NCBI RefSeq assembly: GCF_036417845.1
Contig: NC_089985.1
Coordinates: forward strand, 29,346,583-29,410,582
Length of the DNA stretch: 64,000 bases
Direction of reading: 5' to 3'
From: Apteryx mantelli
Lineage: Eukaryota; Chordata; Aves; Apterygiformes; Apterygidae
In this document: positions 42,603-53,790 of the stretch, in pieces
Layout of the letters: each line of letters begins with the position of its first letter
Position numbering within the stretch: the first letter of the stretch is position 1
Position numbers and translations under genes: made by a program
The notes under the pieces: model-generated
What the model saw: only the letters and a program-made list of their open reading frames with translations
What the model was told of the DNA's origin: nothing
Database searches by the model: none

Positions 42603-42954
42603 TTCAGAGAGATTTGTTGGAGTAGGACCCTAAGCCATGCCACGTGCATAGGCAAAACACTGAATTTTTTAAGAATCTGGGAGAAACTTTGTATTCGCTA
42701 ATGCTTTCTGATCAATCCTAAAATTGATGTGAAGGGACAGTTTTATCTCAGAATTGCTTATGGTATACCTACAGAATTGGTATCAGTATGTAGGGAAATT
42801 CTGTCCTTTCTTAAACCTGCTTCCCGTATGTGGATGTAAAAAGGAAGCTTTTCTATTTGCTGTTAAAATAATTCTTTTTGATTTAATAGGCTTTTTGCAT
42901 TAGGCGAGATCTTTGTGCCTCTTCCTTGCCCCCTGCACGTAACTGTTGAAGCCT

Positions 42955-43160
42955 GGCGTGCCGCGATCCCTGCGACCAGCCGGCGAGGCCCAGCTGCGGC
43001 GCGCAGGTGTTTTATGGCAGGGCAGCCCTTCGTGGCCTTTGACTTTGTTATGAAATGCCGCTGGCGTTGCTGGGACAGCTCGGAGTAAAATCGCACTTTC
43101 TAGCTAACGCAGGTACACTGGCATTACTTTCGGGATTGACACAACCCCGCCGAGAGAAAA
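42955..43160. other. CpG-dense islet inside the PIGK last intron
   Basis: About 20 CpGs in about 200 bases, with the densest part at 42957-43010. The transition to AT-rich sequence is abrupt on both sides. No promoter or exon could be tied to it. Confidence 0.6.
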
Positions 43161-44296
43161 GAATTGCTGGGTGCACTCACGTAACTGTTGGAAAAAGATA
43201 TTTTGTTGGAGTTTTCTAGTTTACGTTTGTTGTGATTTTAGAGGGATAAACTTGTCAAAAGTCAAAAGCTAATTACATTTTTAAGTCAGTGATGAGCTTT
43301 CTGGGAATTCTAGGATCAAGTTAATTTAAATAAATTACTTATTTCTGCTCTTAAAGGTGTACTTTGCAGGTTGAAGCATGAATCTGAATTTTAGGTATTC
43401 ATAAGGTTTCGGTTGTCTGTGTGCCACTAGTGGAAAATACTGGCATATTTCAATACAATTTTGTGCTCAGTTAACCTCACTATTGACTGTTACAGATGTA
43501 CAAGAGAGTTGCATCTCTGCCCTTTTATTGTGGTTTAATGTTTTCATGCAGGTTTCAGTTTCCAGGTATTTAAATCCTATTCATTAAGATATATTTAGTT
43601 TTAAGATGACTAAGAATGTAACATCTATATCCTCAGCTATTTTTTGTGATACATTCATGTTTATAACAATAGTATATCTACACATTTTAAAGCTGTGGCA
43701 CATGGCGTTAAACTGATTATTTGTGTGTCCTTGATTTTTCCAGTGCAGAGACATTGCTGTGCTGGACTCTCTTTTCTTATGAGATTTCATGGAGGAGGCT
43801 TCAATACATGACACGACAAAATGTAAAACCATACTCATAGATCACCTTTTAAATATTTATTCATATAAATTCTTTAAAGAAATTAAATTATGTGTTCTAT
43901 ACAAAATAGGAGAGGCAGGCATTTAGTGTCACTGACTGGAAATTGAAGTCATTTGTCTAGAAGGGTCAGGTGCCACTTTGGAGTAAGGAATTTGTCTGAG
44001 ATCCAAGAAAAGAAAGATTGATAGTACAAAGAGATTGATGAAATGAGCACTGCAATATGCATATGAAGGTATGGGTTAATTAGGAAGATTTAAACAAGAA
44101 AGTTCTTTGGTGTGGAAAAGTGGGGTGTGCTGTTACTTTCTGATTTGAGTTATGTTGGCAGCCTTCTTGCACATTTAGTATTGATTTCCTGAGATGTTTA
44201 TATGGAGATGTGTGGTTGTGAATATCAGTGAGGTGGCGAATTACCAAGGTTGCATACTTTGCAGCTGATGTGGGTTTCTTAGGAAATTGGGTGGGG

Positions 44297-44320
44297 TGTG
44301 TGTATATGTATATACACACA
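44297..44320. repeat. Perfect inverted repeat, 10-bp arms
   Basis: TGTGTGTATA and its exact complement TATACACACA are separated by four bases (TGTA). It arose from a short TG/TA repeat. Confidence 0.85.
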
Positions 44321-45778
44321 CTGTCTTTGCTTAAATCTTCACTTTTGTTCCTATTAATGCAAACTATAACACTAGTTCTGTGATTCCTCTAGTAGAGAGA
44401 ATAAATTCACTGATGTTTCAGGGAATCACGTTCTTCAGATGTCTCAGGTGACATGGCTATTTCTTCCACTTTTTAATTACAAGTTTGGTATTTGAACAAA
44501 AGTCTTAAAACTATCTAGCTTTAGAAAATGGAAGCTGAGCAATCCACAAGTGTTGTTTTCCTGTTGATAGGAAAGCTGTTCTGAAAGGGCAGACGCTGCA
44601 AACTATTCCTTCTTGCCTTGAAGTTCAGCAGCCGCTTGGTGCATTTTGCGGAAGATGGCAAGCTTCCATAATCAGACTCATGCAGAAATTGAATCAATAC
44701 CATCTTTTTTAATAGTTATTCACATGCCAGAGTTATAATTTTAAATTTGACTTAAATGCAACAAAACCAAAATACTCTTTATGTTCCTTTTGCATCATTC
44801 TGTACAAGAACAAAGTCGTGCAAATCTTTCAGTAAGGCAGGAATAATGCACTCTGCAAGCACTTCAGTATTTATTATTATAGTAGTGTAAAAATCTTCTC
44901 TGTGCCTAGCAGATCTATATAACATGCCTGCTGAGGGCAAGAGCAGACATAGGCGTGAGGGGCTGAGTTCTAAGTACCATAATTCTGATATTTTTGTCAT
45001 GATACAAGCACAACTTGGTATTCACCTTACTTTTTAGCCTTAAAGACAGATTTTGGGTCACTCAGCAGCACTATCTTCTACAATCTATTTCTCACAGAAT
45101 GCGGAGTATCTGAAATTTTTATAAATACGAGAAAAGCAGGAAGGGGACAGATGAGTTTTATCTTGTACCATTAAACATGTGATAGAAAAAGCCTTAACGA
45201 ATTGCAGAATATATTTCTACAGTTGAGGAAAAGCAATTAGACTCAATGAGGCCTCTGGGAAAACTGATTGACGTTAAAAGCAGTCCTACTTCATGTTATG
45301 ATATTCCTTTAATAATGAATCTCAGCTTTTTGTATGGTTAGGTATTTGTTTATTTAAATAATTCTGAGTATGGAAGGAGCTGTAGAAAACATTTTGGGGG
45401 GGGAACAACATGTTCTATTTTTGTTCATATTTTCACTTGTAGGAACTGTTTTGCATACCCATAACATTTTTCTCTTACATTAACATGAGACCAGATATTA
45501 GAAATTCTGTCCAAAAACATGTGTTTGAACAAGTCCCCCAGTGTTGATAACATGCCGGGAAGGTGGTGTCTCAGGCACAGGTCTAGTGGCCTTTTGTGAT
45601 CATTACTTCCCTGCTCCCTTCTAACCAGCTTTTAAGCCCTTTCAGCCACATTAAGAAGAAAGATGCTTCTGCTTTATGATGAAATACAGCTTGTTTTGGT
45701 ATTTTTCTCTACTGCAAGGAATTTTTTTTCCCCGCTGGTAAGCATAGTGCCTGTTCAATGTGAAAACTAACTGTGGAG

Positions 45779-45850
45779 TATATATAAAAGTATATAACTA
45801 TATGTATATAGCAGTATATATTATATATACTATATATGTATACATACATA
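45779..45850. repeat. TA/GTATA-rich imperfect repeat before the PIGK terminal acceptor
   Basis: Alternating purine-pyrimidine tract of about 72 bases made of TATA, GTATA and CATA units, ending 38 bases before the first base of the last coding exon. It can fold on itself. Confidence 0.9.
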
Positions 45851-45887
45851 TTTGGGTGTGTTTTTTTTCTGTTTTTCTTTTGTTCAG

Positions 45888-46004
45888 AAACCAAAACAAA
45901 AGGACTGGCATCCTCCTGGAGGATTTATTCTAGGACTCTGGGCGCTGATTATCATGGTTTTCTTTAAAACATACGGAATCAAGCACATGAAACACATCTT
46001 CTGA
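45888..46004 (+). CDS. PIGK: PIGK terminal coding exon with membrane anchor and stop
   Basis: The exon holds 38 codons plus TGA and joins in phase 0 to the exon ending at 24258. It encodes the juxtamembrane KPKQKDWHPPGG segment, one hydrophobic helix (about exon residues 13-26, FILGLWALIIMVFF), and a short basic tail (KTYGIKHMKHIF). This gives PIGK its single C-terminal transmembrane anchor, which places the protease domain in the ER lumen with the other transamidase subunits (PIGT, GPAA1, PIGS, PIGU in vertebrates). The match to vertebrate PIGK is near identical, with Q for L in the KPKQKDW motif and H for F in the tail relative to human as I remember it. The acceptor is strong: a long T-rich tract ending ttttgttcag. 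The stop lies in the same place as in other vertebrates. The upstream intron is about 21.6 kb. Confidence 0.96.
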   Translation, partial: KPKQKDWHPPGGFILGLWALIIMVFFKTYGIKHMKHIF

Positions 46005-46426
46005 ATCTGAGCAAGCAAGATGTTTGCATCGACTGCTACTTGGGATTCACTGGTGCCATCCACGTTCTTTGCATGTGTAATAGGGATGTAGTAAAAAACA
46101 ATGTCGAAACATCACTTACAAATGTTCTTTTGAAGTGGTCTGCCCCTTTTTTTGAAGAGAGTCTAACAAATTGTTACTAGATTTTCTTTTTTTTTCACTT
46201 TATCTTGTTTAAATATACTTTAATGCTTTCTAGCAATTTTTCTTCATGGTTGAGTTAAAAAAGGTGGGGAAGGTCCCTAAACGTCTTAGCAGAATCTCTG
46301 AGGTTGATTATGAATTGTAAACGGGCAAATTGTTTCCCGTGTGCTTCTAAGGAAATTTTAGGAATAGTCACCTATGATCAAAGAACTAGACAGTATGCAG
46401 AATGTTATTTAAGATGTCATTTTATC

Positions 46427-46432
46427 AATAAA
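46427..46432 (+). terminator. Proximal polyadenylation signal of PIGK
   Basis: Canonical AATAAA about 420 bases after the stop codon. TG/T-rich sequence follows within about 60 bases. A second copy at 46487 may share or replace its function. Confidence 0.55.
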
Positions 46433-46486
46433 TTTTAAGCCACTTTGCAGACTTTGGCATGGCATATTGAAAGCTTTCTCTGCAGA

Positions 46487-46492
46487 AATAAA
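46487..46492 (+). terminator. Second polyadenylation signal of PIGK
   Basis: Canonical AATAAA in an A-rich context, followed 20-40 bases later by a T-rich stretch (ttgtttttctgtt), the usual order for a cleavage site. Confidence 0.5.
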
Positions 46493-47083
46493 AATAATGT
46501 AGAAAAATATTGATCTTGTTTTTCTGTTAAGTGCAACCCTTAGATCAGTCCTTCTACCTTAGGCAATTTTGGGTTTAGGATTCTATGAGTTGGTAAAAGT
46601 AAAAACAAAATACAGTCAAACAGTGACCTCACTGAATCTACCTGAAGAAAAAAAAAAAAGCTAGAAAGAGTAAAAATGAGACTTCACCATGTCCATTAGA
46701 AACCCTTCATAGACTTTGTCTTTTAACTCCATACAATATGGAGCTGGAGGCCTCTTGGGTTTTCACTACACTGGGTTTTTGCACAGCGGAAAATTGACTT
46801 TGGCATCAGGATGAAAAATGTTTAAAATTGTATTATTGTATTCTGTAGTTTCTGAACACTTGGAAAATGAGCTTTATCATTTAGGTTTTGTAAATTCTGT
46901 TTTGACATACCGATTTGTTCTTCTTGGACATTTACTGATGAATGTATGTTAAATGGGTTTTGTCTGTATATTGTACTGTCGTATTAGTGACAAGAAGAGC
47001 AAATTTGTTTGTGTATAGGAACAAGCCTACCAGGTAAGAGATGTTTTTGCAGTATACTTTTGGAACCTGTTCTCTATCCTAAT

Positions 47084-47089
47084 AATAAA
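47084..47089 (+). terminator. Distal polyadenylation signal of PIGK
   Basis: Canonical AATAAA about 1.08 kb after the stop, the last one before the sequence loses its 3'UTR character. It could define the longest PIGK transcript. Confidence 0.5.
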
Positions 47090-49621
47090 GCTGACATATA
47101 CATGGTGTAATTTTAGATACTTATTTCTAAAAATTATTAGGAATTATTTGTAATTGCACATAATATCAGAGCCAAGATTGTTGTTTTGGAAGTATATGGT
47201 ATTGAACATTTTCATATTGCACAAAATATACAAATCTGAATGCTTAAACATTTTTATTGTTGTCCTTTTTTCTTCTCTTTCAGACTGCTTGTGGCACCAT
47301 AGCCTCAGGTTAGGGGTAGTGGACCTCTCAGAGGGCTGTACATATGCAGTGCCTGGAAGGGCTACAGAGAAGGCAGCTGTTGAGGCTTCCAGCTGTTTCA
47401 AAGGGCTGATGCTGGAGAGCAACACAGTCAGCACTATAGCACATCTTCTAGGTATAAAAACATGTTTTTTTCCCCTCTATATGTCTTTGAGGCATGGAGA
47501 GGAGAAAGGTACAAAATGATCCATTACCTAGTAGTAAATTCTTGCCTATTACACCTCAGCCTCCCTATAAAGTTATGGTACCTGGAACTTTCTATTGCAT
47601 TTTTTGCTGAACAACAAGAATTGTTCTCAGCTGCATTTGTTGAGCCCCAGGAATAGGAATAAAGCTACTTTTAAAACAAAGGCATTCCCTACATGTGTGT
47701 CCTTACAGTTTTGTAAACTTATATTCTGTGAGAAGTAGTATTACAGACTTCTTCCCAGTTTGCAGGTGAGAAGTTTTTTTGTATCACTGATGCGCAGGTA
47801 TGTCTGCCCAGAACAGTGCAATTTAACATGAAAGATAAAAGCTCTGCCCCTGAAAAGTGGCCTCCTGAGAGAGGGAGGGTTTGAACAGGTCCAAACAGCT
47901 AGAAAAGTTGCTCTGGATCTCTTCATTAGGTGCTGTTTACTTCAGCTAGCATCTTTCACGAACAGTAAATTCATACACAAACCCCAATACTTACAAGATA
48001 GGCAAGGGTGACTTTTCTTAAAATGAGAAGACCCACTGCTTTTCTCAGCTATTTCTAATGCAACAATGAACTAAAATCTGTTTTAGACACTGTAAAAAAA
48101 AAAAAAAGTAAATAATAAAAAAAAATCCTACAGAATTTGTTCTTAGAGGATCTGCTTACCTTTCAGTTTTTTAATTCAGCCTTGATACTTTTTTCATTTT
48201 TATTGTAACAATATTTTTATCAAAAATTAATTTTATAGCCAAGTTTTGACACACTTTTAGAAGTGAAATGGATAGCACTTTCTGCCTTGCTTCTGTTGCA
48301 ATTTAAACTTATTCAGAATCCTCAGGCCTTATTTAACTTCTCCCTTTCCCCTTTTCAGCCACCATTTGCAGGAAGTAGGTAGAAAAATCAGCAGAACTGA
48401 GCTGAATTTTGTAAGTAGCAGAAGATGCCAAAGATACTGTCTTTTTAAAAGCTTATCTGCTTGGGGAAAAGGAGGCAATTAGGTGGGTTATTAAAATGCA
48501 ATTTATGAATAGAAGCACTCAGTAAGTGTGCCTGTGAAGGTGATTAAATTGAAGTGAGAACAACAGTTAGACTGGAATGCAACAAACTATGCTCCGGGCA
48601 TTTCTAACATTTTTACATGCGAATTGAAATAGATGGTTCTCAGAGTCACCTTATAGTTGCCTACTCTGTGCTTTTCATTCCTCGAGTAGTTATCATCTGA
48701 AAGCAACTCCAGAAATGTCTCAGGGCTGTCTGTATTAAATGTTTCGTGTTTTTTTTTTTTTTTAAGGTTAGTAATTTTTGGCTTTCCGTGACATCCCTTC
48801 AAACATAGTTTGGGATCTGGGAACCAGCCAGAACATTTTCCCTCTCGCGCACTGTTGGGTTTTGCAGGCATAACAATACACTTGTGCAGTGCAGATGCTT
48901 TCTCCACCATGCACAGATGAGCCTTTTCAGTGGAATGCAGAAAACAAGCCAAATGGCAGTGCCCTTTGTTTTCTTGCATAGAAACTTCCAGAGCAGAATT
49001 ACTTTCAGCATTTAGTGAGTCTATGTAGATAGGTCTGTGAACCAAACATGCCCATGCTTGCAAGATTTTGGACAGTCATGTGTGAATTCTGTTCTGTGTA
49101 ATTGCATTAATCTGTTTTGCAACAGGTTACTTTTATATTGTTCAGAATATTAGTGATGGTAAAAATATTAATAACTCTTTAAAAACTGAATAATAGCTTA
49201 TTAAATAAGCTTTTTTTATTTCAAGTTTTCAGCTCTTTAGGATCTCTTTTGAAATGCATTACCATCATTCAGCTGAAGATACCAGTAGGTTGATACTCTT
49301 GTACATATATTCTCACATGCCTCTATACCTCATTTGATTTCTGAACTGTGTTTAAAATGCTGTATACATTTGAGAACTTGGTTTTGTATGACCATGCCCA
49401 AATGTTTACACAAATGCATGACTCTAAGCCATACTTGTGTAATAGACGGAAAAAGTGAGAGTCGCACAAAAATCAGTGGAGAAAGAAATCTGAGCAGCTA
49501 TGAAATTATCAGTATTTGATTTGTATATGCCAGCCAAATTTTTTATATTTATCTGAATATCACCAAGAAATTCTGTCTTCCTAGCATGAGCAAAGATCAC
49601 AGACGGACCAGACGTATCTCT

Positions 49622-49650
49622 ACAAATATCACTAACAAATATCACTAACA
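49622..49650. repeat. 13-bp tandem duplication
   Basis: Two identical ACAAATATCACTA units followed by the start of a third. Confidence 0.9.
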
Positions 49651-52600
49651 GTGTGTCTCTTCTAGAGAGAGTGGACTCTTGGGGGCAAGGGGCTAATCTC
49701 CATTACTAATTACAGGAAAGAAAATGTAATCCGGTTCTAATTCTGTCTCTCAGTGTTTGTAAATTGTGTCCATTCCCATCGCTGTATCAGCAGTTAGGGA
49801 TACCATTGTAGGGTACCGCCTGGAGGAAGCATACGTACTGGGAGTGAATGGATCTCATGGCCTAATACGCCTTCAGATGGGGATCATGGGATGGTAACAC
49901 AGGGCTGAGTTGCATGTAGTACTAAACCACTGATTTGTAAAAGAGGTGAGAGCACAGAGCAGATTCAGATATGAATTTATCATGGTGGAGGAGAGGATTT
50001 GCAAAGTGGCAAGAAGGACAGAAAGGTGGTGTAGTGTATTCCTCAACATGGAAGACTTAATTGAAGGACTGACTGTCCCACTGAGGCAAACAAACAAAGT
50101 CTGTAGACCAGGCAATCCTGATACCAGTAGGCTATCATCCAAAAAAATTACCCAAGATCTTCCTCTTCCTCTCCTCTGACAGTCTTGGAGGGAGGAAGTA
50201 AAAAGAACGTTCTGATCTGAGGACTTGTGAAAACTGAGCTAACTATCTGTTAATATAGATGGGGAAATGATATGCAGTGGTTCCTGGTGTATAGTTAGAC
50301 TTGATCCAGTACTTCACTGTGGTGTGGACTGAAAAGCTTCTGCAGGTTCAGGATGATTGGACTTGATGAAAGTAAATAGGTGAAGTGGAAGGCAATTCAT
50401 GGAATGGGAATGATGTATTTCATGGGGTCTGTGGCATTTGGAGGGACGACCTTCATATATGGTCCAATTCCGGGACAAAGACTGGAAGCATTTGAAGACT
50501 CAGTATCCCCATGCACACATCTTCCAGCTCCATCCATGTTGCAGAGCTCTTCTATGACCTGGTTGAATTTTATCATGCTTTCCAGACTAACTCACCTTTG
50601 GGCTGAGGACAAGCATGAAGTATTTTACCCAAGAGGCTAATTTATCTAGAAAGGCATAAACTACAGAGAAGCAGTGTATATAATGAAAATGTCTTCTCAA
50701 CCATAACTTCAACACTGCTGTACAATAATGAGCATAATAAGGTTTTTTGCTTTTTTTTAAAGTGGTGAAAGGCAAATTAAAAAAAAAAAGGGTAGATGTG
50801 TTTCTTGTGGAAAATAATATCCTCTGCTGTGTGCACCCTGCTATTATCTCTGCTTTACATCTCTGCGAACTTTTAAAAATAACAAGTTGTATGGAATGCA
50901 CCTTGAAAGTGTTGGTGCTTTATGATGAAAACTTGTATATGCTGCATAATACACTCTGAAATCAGCATTTCATAGCACTAGTTTCACTTGCAAATTCTTT
51001 AAAATTACTTTATTTTTCTCTCTTAATGAGGATTTCTGCATGATTTATTGATTAAATTGATAGTGTTTAAGGTTTCAATTAAAAATTTATGAAGATGTGT
51101 ATATCAGAATTTTTGATTCTGCTCTTTTTCCCCATGCACCATTTTAGATTTTTTTTTTTTTTTTATGTATATGCATAGAACACTAAAGCCGTACTCATAT
51201 AGGCCTATCAGTTTTGCTGCTCTGGCCAAGAGTCTTACTAGAGATGCAGATTGTATCAGCAGAAGTTATTTTGGCAGCATTGTTTACATGAAGTCCTTGA
51301 AGAAAATAAGCTATACTAGTAATTGACTGTTTTGATAGTGTAATAGCTGTGCTGGCTAAAGCTCTAGCATAGATGCTATTTCTTGTGAAGTGACTTCTTT
51401 TCACACTGCTGACAATTCATAGTTTTGGCGACACAATTCTTGTGGAGACCAGGCAGGGGCAACTGGGGTGTGTGTTTTGGTTGGGACATTCGTGTTCACT
51501 CTGGCATGTCATACTATTCTGTGTATGAAAAGCTATCTAACTTGATATAGCAGATGTATTTCCTTTCCTAGCTCCGAAAGGACTTACTGAAATAATACTG
51601 TCATATAGTAATGCTTGGCCTAGTTCATTGGTTTTGTGTGTAGGGAACATTTAAGGTTAGGCTCTTTGTGATTTCTTTACATCCTCTTCTAATATAACTC
51701 TTCTAATACGTATTTCTTTTGTCAAGTGCTTTTAGATATACTGATGAAGAGCATCACTAAGAACCAGATATTGTTGTTTGGGGTTTTTTTATTAGTTGCT
51801 TATAATTTTTGTGCTGGTTTTCCTGTCCAGGTTAAATTTTTAGCTCAAAGTATTATGGCTGAAATTGTGATGATTTTAGATTCCCCTAACCTCCCTTGGT
51901 CTTTCTAATGCAAGAAGAATGGCAAATAGGATCATCAGTTTAACTTTGCAGTGCACTTCAGTATTTTGTAAAGCTCTTTTACATACCCTCCTTCATAGTA
52001 GTCCCTGTCTTTGCATTTTTTTTTGTATAGACTTTTTTCTGTACTTTTGTTGCTCACTTCTATATAGCTGCTCTTTCTCTGCAATATTGTCTGTGATGGA
52101 GTGACCAGGAATGACCAGAGTGTTTCATAAAGCGCTGGCCTACAAATGTGTAACCATATATAAAAAATGCAGTAGTGGGGCTGGAAAATAGTCCAGCTTT
52201 GTCTATGGCTTAGATACTGGAAGGATGTAAAAGGTAAGGGGAAACACATGCTTGTAGGTCATAAATCCATTCTGGTCTTTCGCCTTTTTGTTTAAAACAT
52301 AAACCTAACTTAAGCTCTTGCCTTAAACTCAGTCACACCGAAGGTTTCCTTTCAGAATTTCCTTCATTCTGCCATTAAGACTCACGTTATGTTACATGTT
52401 TAGATTGTAATTAATAGGCTACAACTAATCTGATGGCCGGAGTGAATCAGCAAAGTCCTAAAATCTTATACCTTGCTAAAAACGTGTTTTTTAATCTTTA
52501 TCTTCCCTGTACTTTAGAAAATAACTTGGGTCTTTAAAACTATTGATGTTATTTTACAGTTGTTTGTCTCAGCTGTATGAAGCAGCTGGCATATTTAAAT

Positions 52601-53089
52601 ATCACTGAGCATCTCCTCATTCTTCAACACTGAGACTAAGTAAAACTGAAAAACCAAATGATGAAGATAGCTTTCCTTGGCAGTTAAAAAATGGCCGGTC
52701 TTGCTCTCCATCTGAGCAAGATGCTTTGGTCTTGGTTTTAGTAAAATAAGAACGCAGTCGTCGATAGATGTTGCAGCTGCCTGGCACATGCTGTTGGTCT
52801 GTGTGGGCACGTTGTGAGCGTGGCAAGAATGTAACTGAGATGTACTGTACAAGTTAATGTTCACTGGATACAAGAACTTAATAGTGTTTTTTTGTGTGTT
52901 TTTTTTTGTTTTTCTTTTGTTTTTGACAAAGTCTCATTTGTGTATCCTGTCTCTAACAGTGACTATAGCAGATGCCAAGGAAAGAATACAGAAGAAAAGG
53001 GAAGGTAGGTAGTGACATTTTTCTGTGAGATTCTGCTTGTAACTTTACGCTAATGGGAAAACTGGTGATGTATTCCTAGCCTGTGTTTC

Positions 53090-53790
53090 CTGTCTTCAAG
53101 TGAGTTCTTTAGGTGAGGATCTTCTCTCTTATCCCATGGTAGCATAGCTTCTTTGGAAGTCTTTGAAGAGCAACCTTGCAAAACTAGTTTTGGAAATCCA
53201 GGTGGACTAATCACCTGGATCTCCTTGTCCATGTGCTTCAGAGGACTTTGAGGAATTCTGAATAGATTTGTAAGGCATGACTTTTTGTAACAAAAGCTCA
53301 TTGATTCTTAGCCAATATATCTTTCTTATGTCTACTAATTCTGTTCATTATAGTTTCTACCAGTTTGCCTGGAACAGGTTAGGGTTACTTGTCTTGTAGT
53401 TTCCAAAGTCTTTTATGGAACTCCTTTAAAAATTGTCATCACATCTGCCACCTTCCTGTCCTCTGGTACTGAACTGGTTCTATGTGAGATGCTACACACC
53501 ATAGTAAGTATTTCCAGTTACTTAATTTTTTTAAGTTATTTTAGACTTTAAGCAAATACCTTCAGGTCCTGGAGAGGTGGTACTGTTCATTGGGCTAGTT
53601 TTTCCATAATCTCTTCTGCCATCACTTCAATTTCAGGCAGATCCTCTGCCTGTCACAGAGGATTTCTGAAGACAACCCCTCCTTGAACAATGAACAAGGA
53701 TGCAAAAAATTCATTTAGTTTTCTGCTATAACCTCATTTTACCCAAGTGCTCCTTCTGTAGTTTGTTGGGTAGTCTCGCTGGCTCTGCCT
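53090..53790 (-). mobile_element. Degenerate CR1/L3-like LINE fragment (reverse transcriptase region)
   Basis: The - strand corresponds to the reverse-transcriptase core of a CR1-type LINE. The + strand carries its complement: the 'caccttcctgtcctctggtactgaactgg' region (53448-53476), the 'accagtttgcctggaacagg' block before it, and 'gatgcaaaaaattcattta' (53700-53718), each a diagnostic stretch of the amniote-wide family as I remember it. The block around 53190-53290, near 'ggtggactaatcacctggat', also fits. Frames are broken by stops and indels on both strands, so the copy is inactive. Homology may continue past 53800 but I could not follow it with confidence. Confidence 0.75.

Larger units (their letters stand above)
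24259..45887 (+). other. PIGK: PIGK last intron
   Basis: A 21.6-kb intron with donor gtatgc at its start and a T-rich acceptor ending ttttgttcag. No coding exon was recognised on either strand. It holds three CpG-rich patches (36788-37020, 40990-41175, 42955-43160) that stand out from the AT-rich background, a CRE/E-box composite at 33090-33102, a possible CR1 tail at 27852-27875, a T/A-rich stretch at 29870-30130 rich in homeodomain-like TAAT words, and a TA-rich repeat at 45779-45850 directly before the terminal acceptor. Other parts show only homopolymer runs and chance open frames. Confidence 0.85.
46005..47110 (+). other. PIGK: PIGK 3' untranslated region (extent inferred)
   Basis: This stretch follows the PIGK stop codon with no intervening splice acceptor and contains three AATAAA hexamers (46427, 46487, 47084). 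It is AT-rich with long T-runs and no coding frame. The 3' limit is set about 20 bases beyond the last hexamer and is an inference. Two earlier signals 60 bases apart would give a short form ending near 46.45-46.51 kb, and the distal one a form about 600 bases longer. Confidence 0.7.

Noticed and set aside
48587..49063. Longest open frame in the window (158 codons, - strand)
   Set aside because: It reads through a long homopolymer tract as a lysine run, has no recognisable domain, and sits in AT-rich spacer. Treated as a chance frame.
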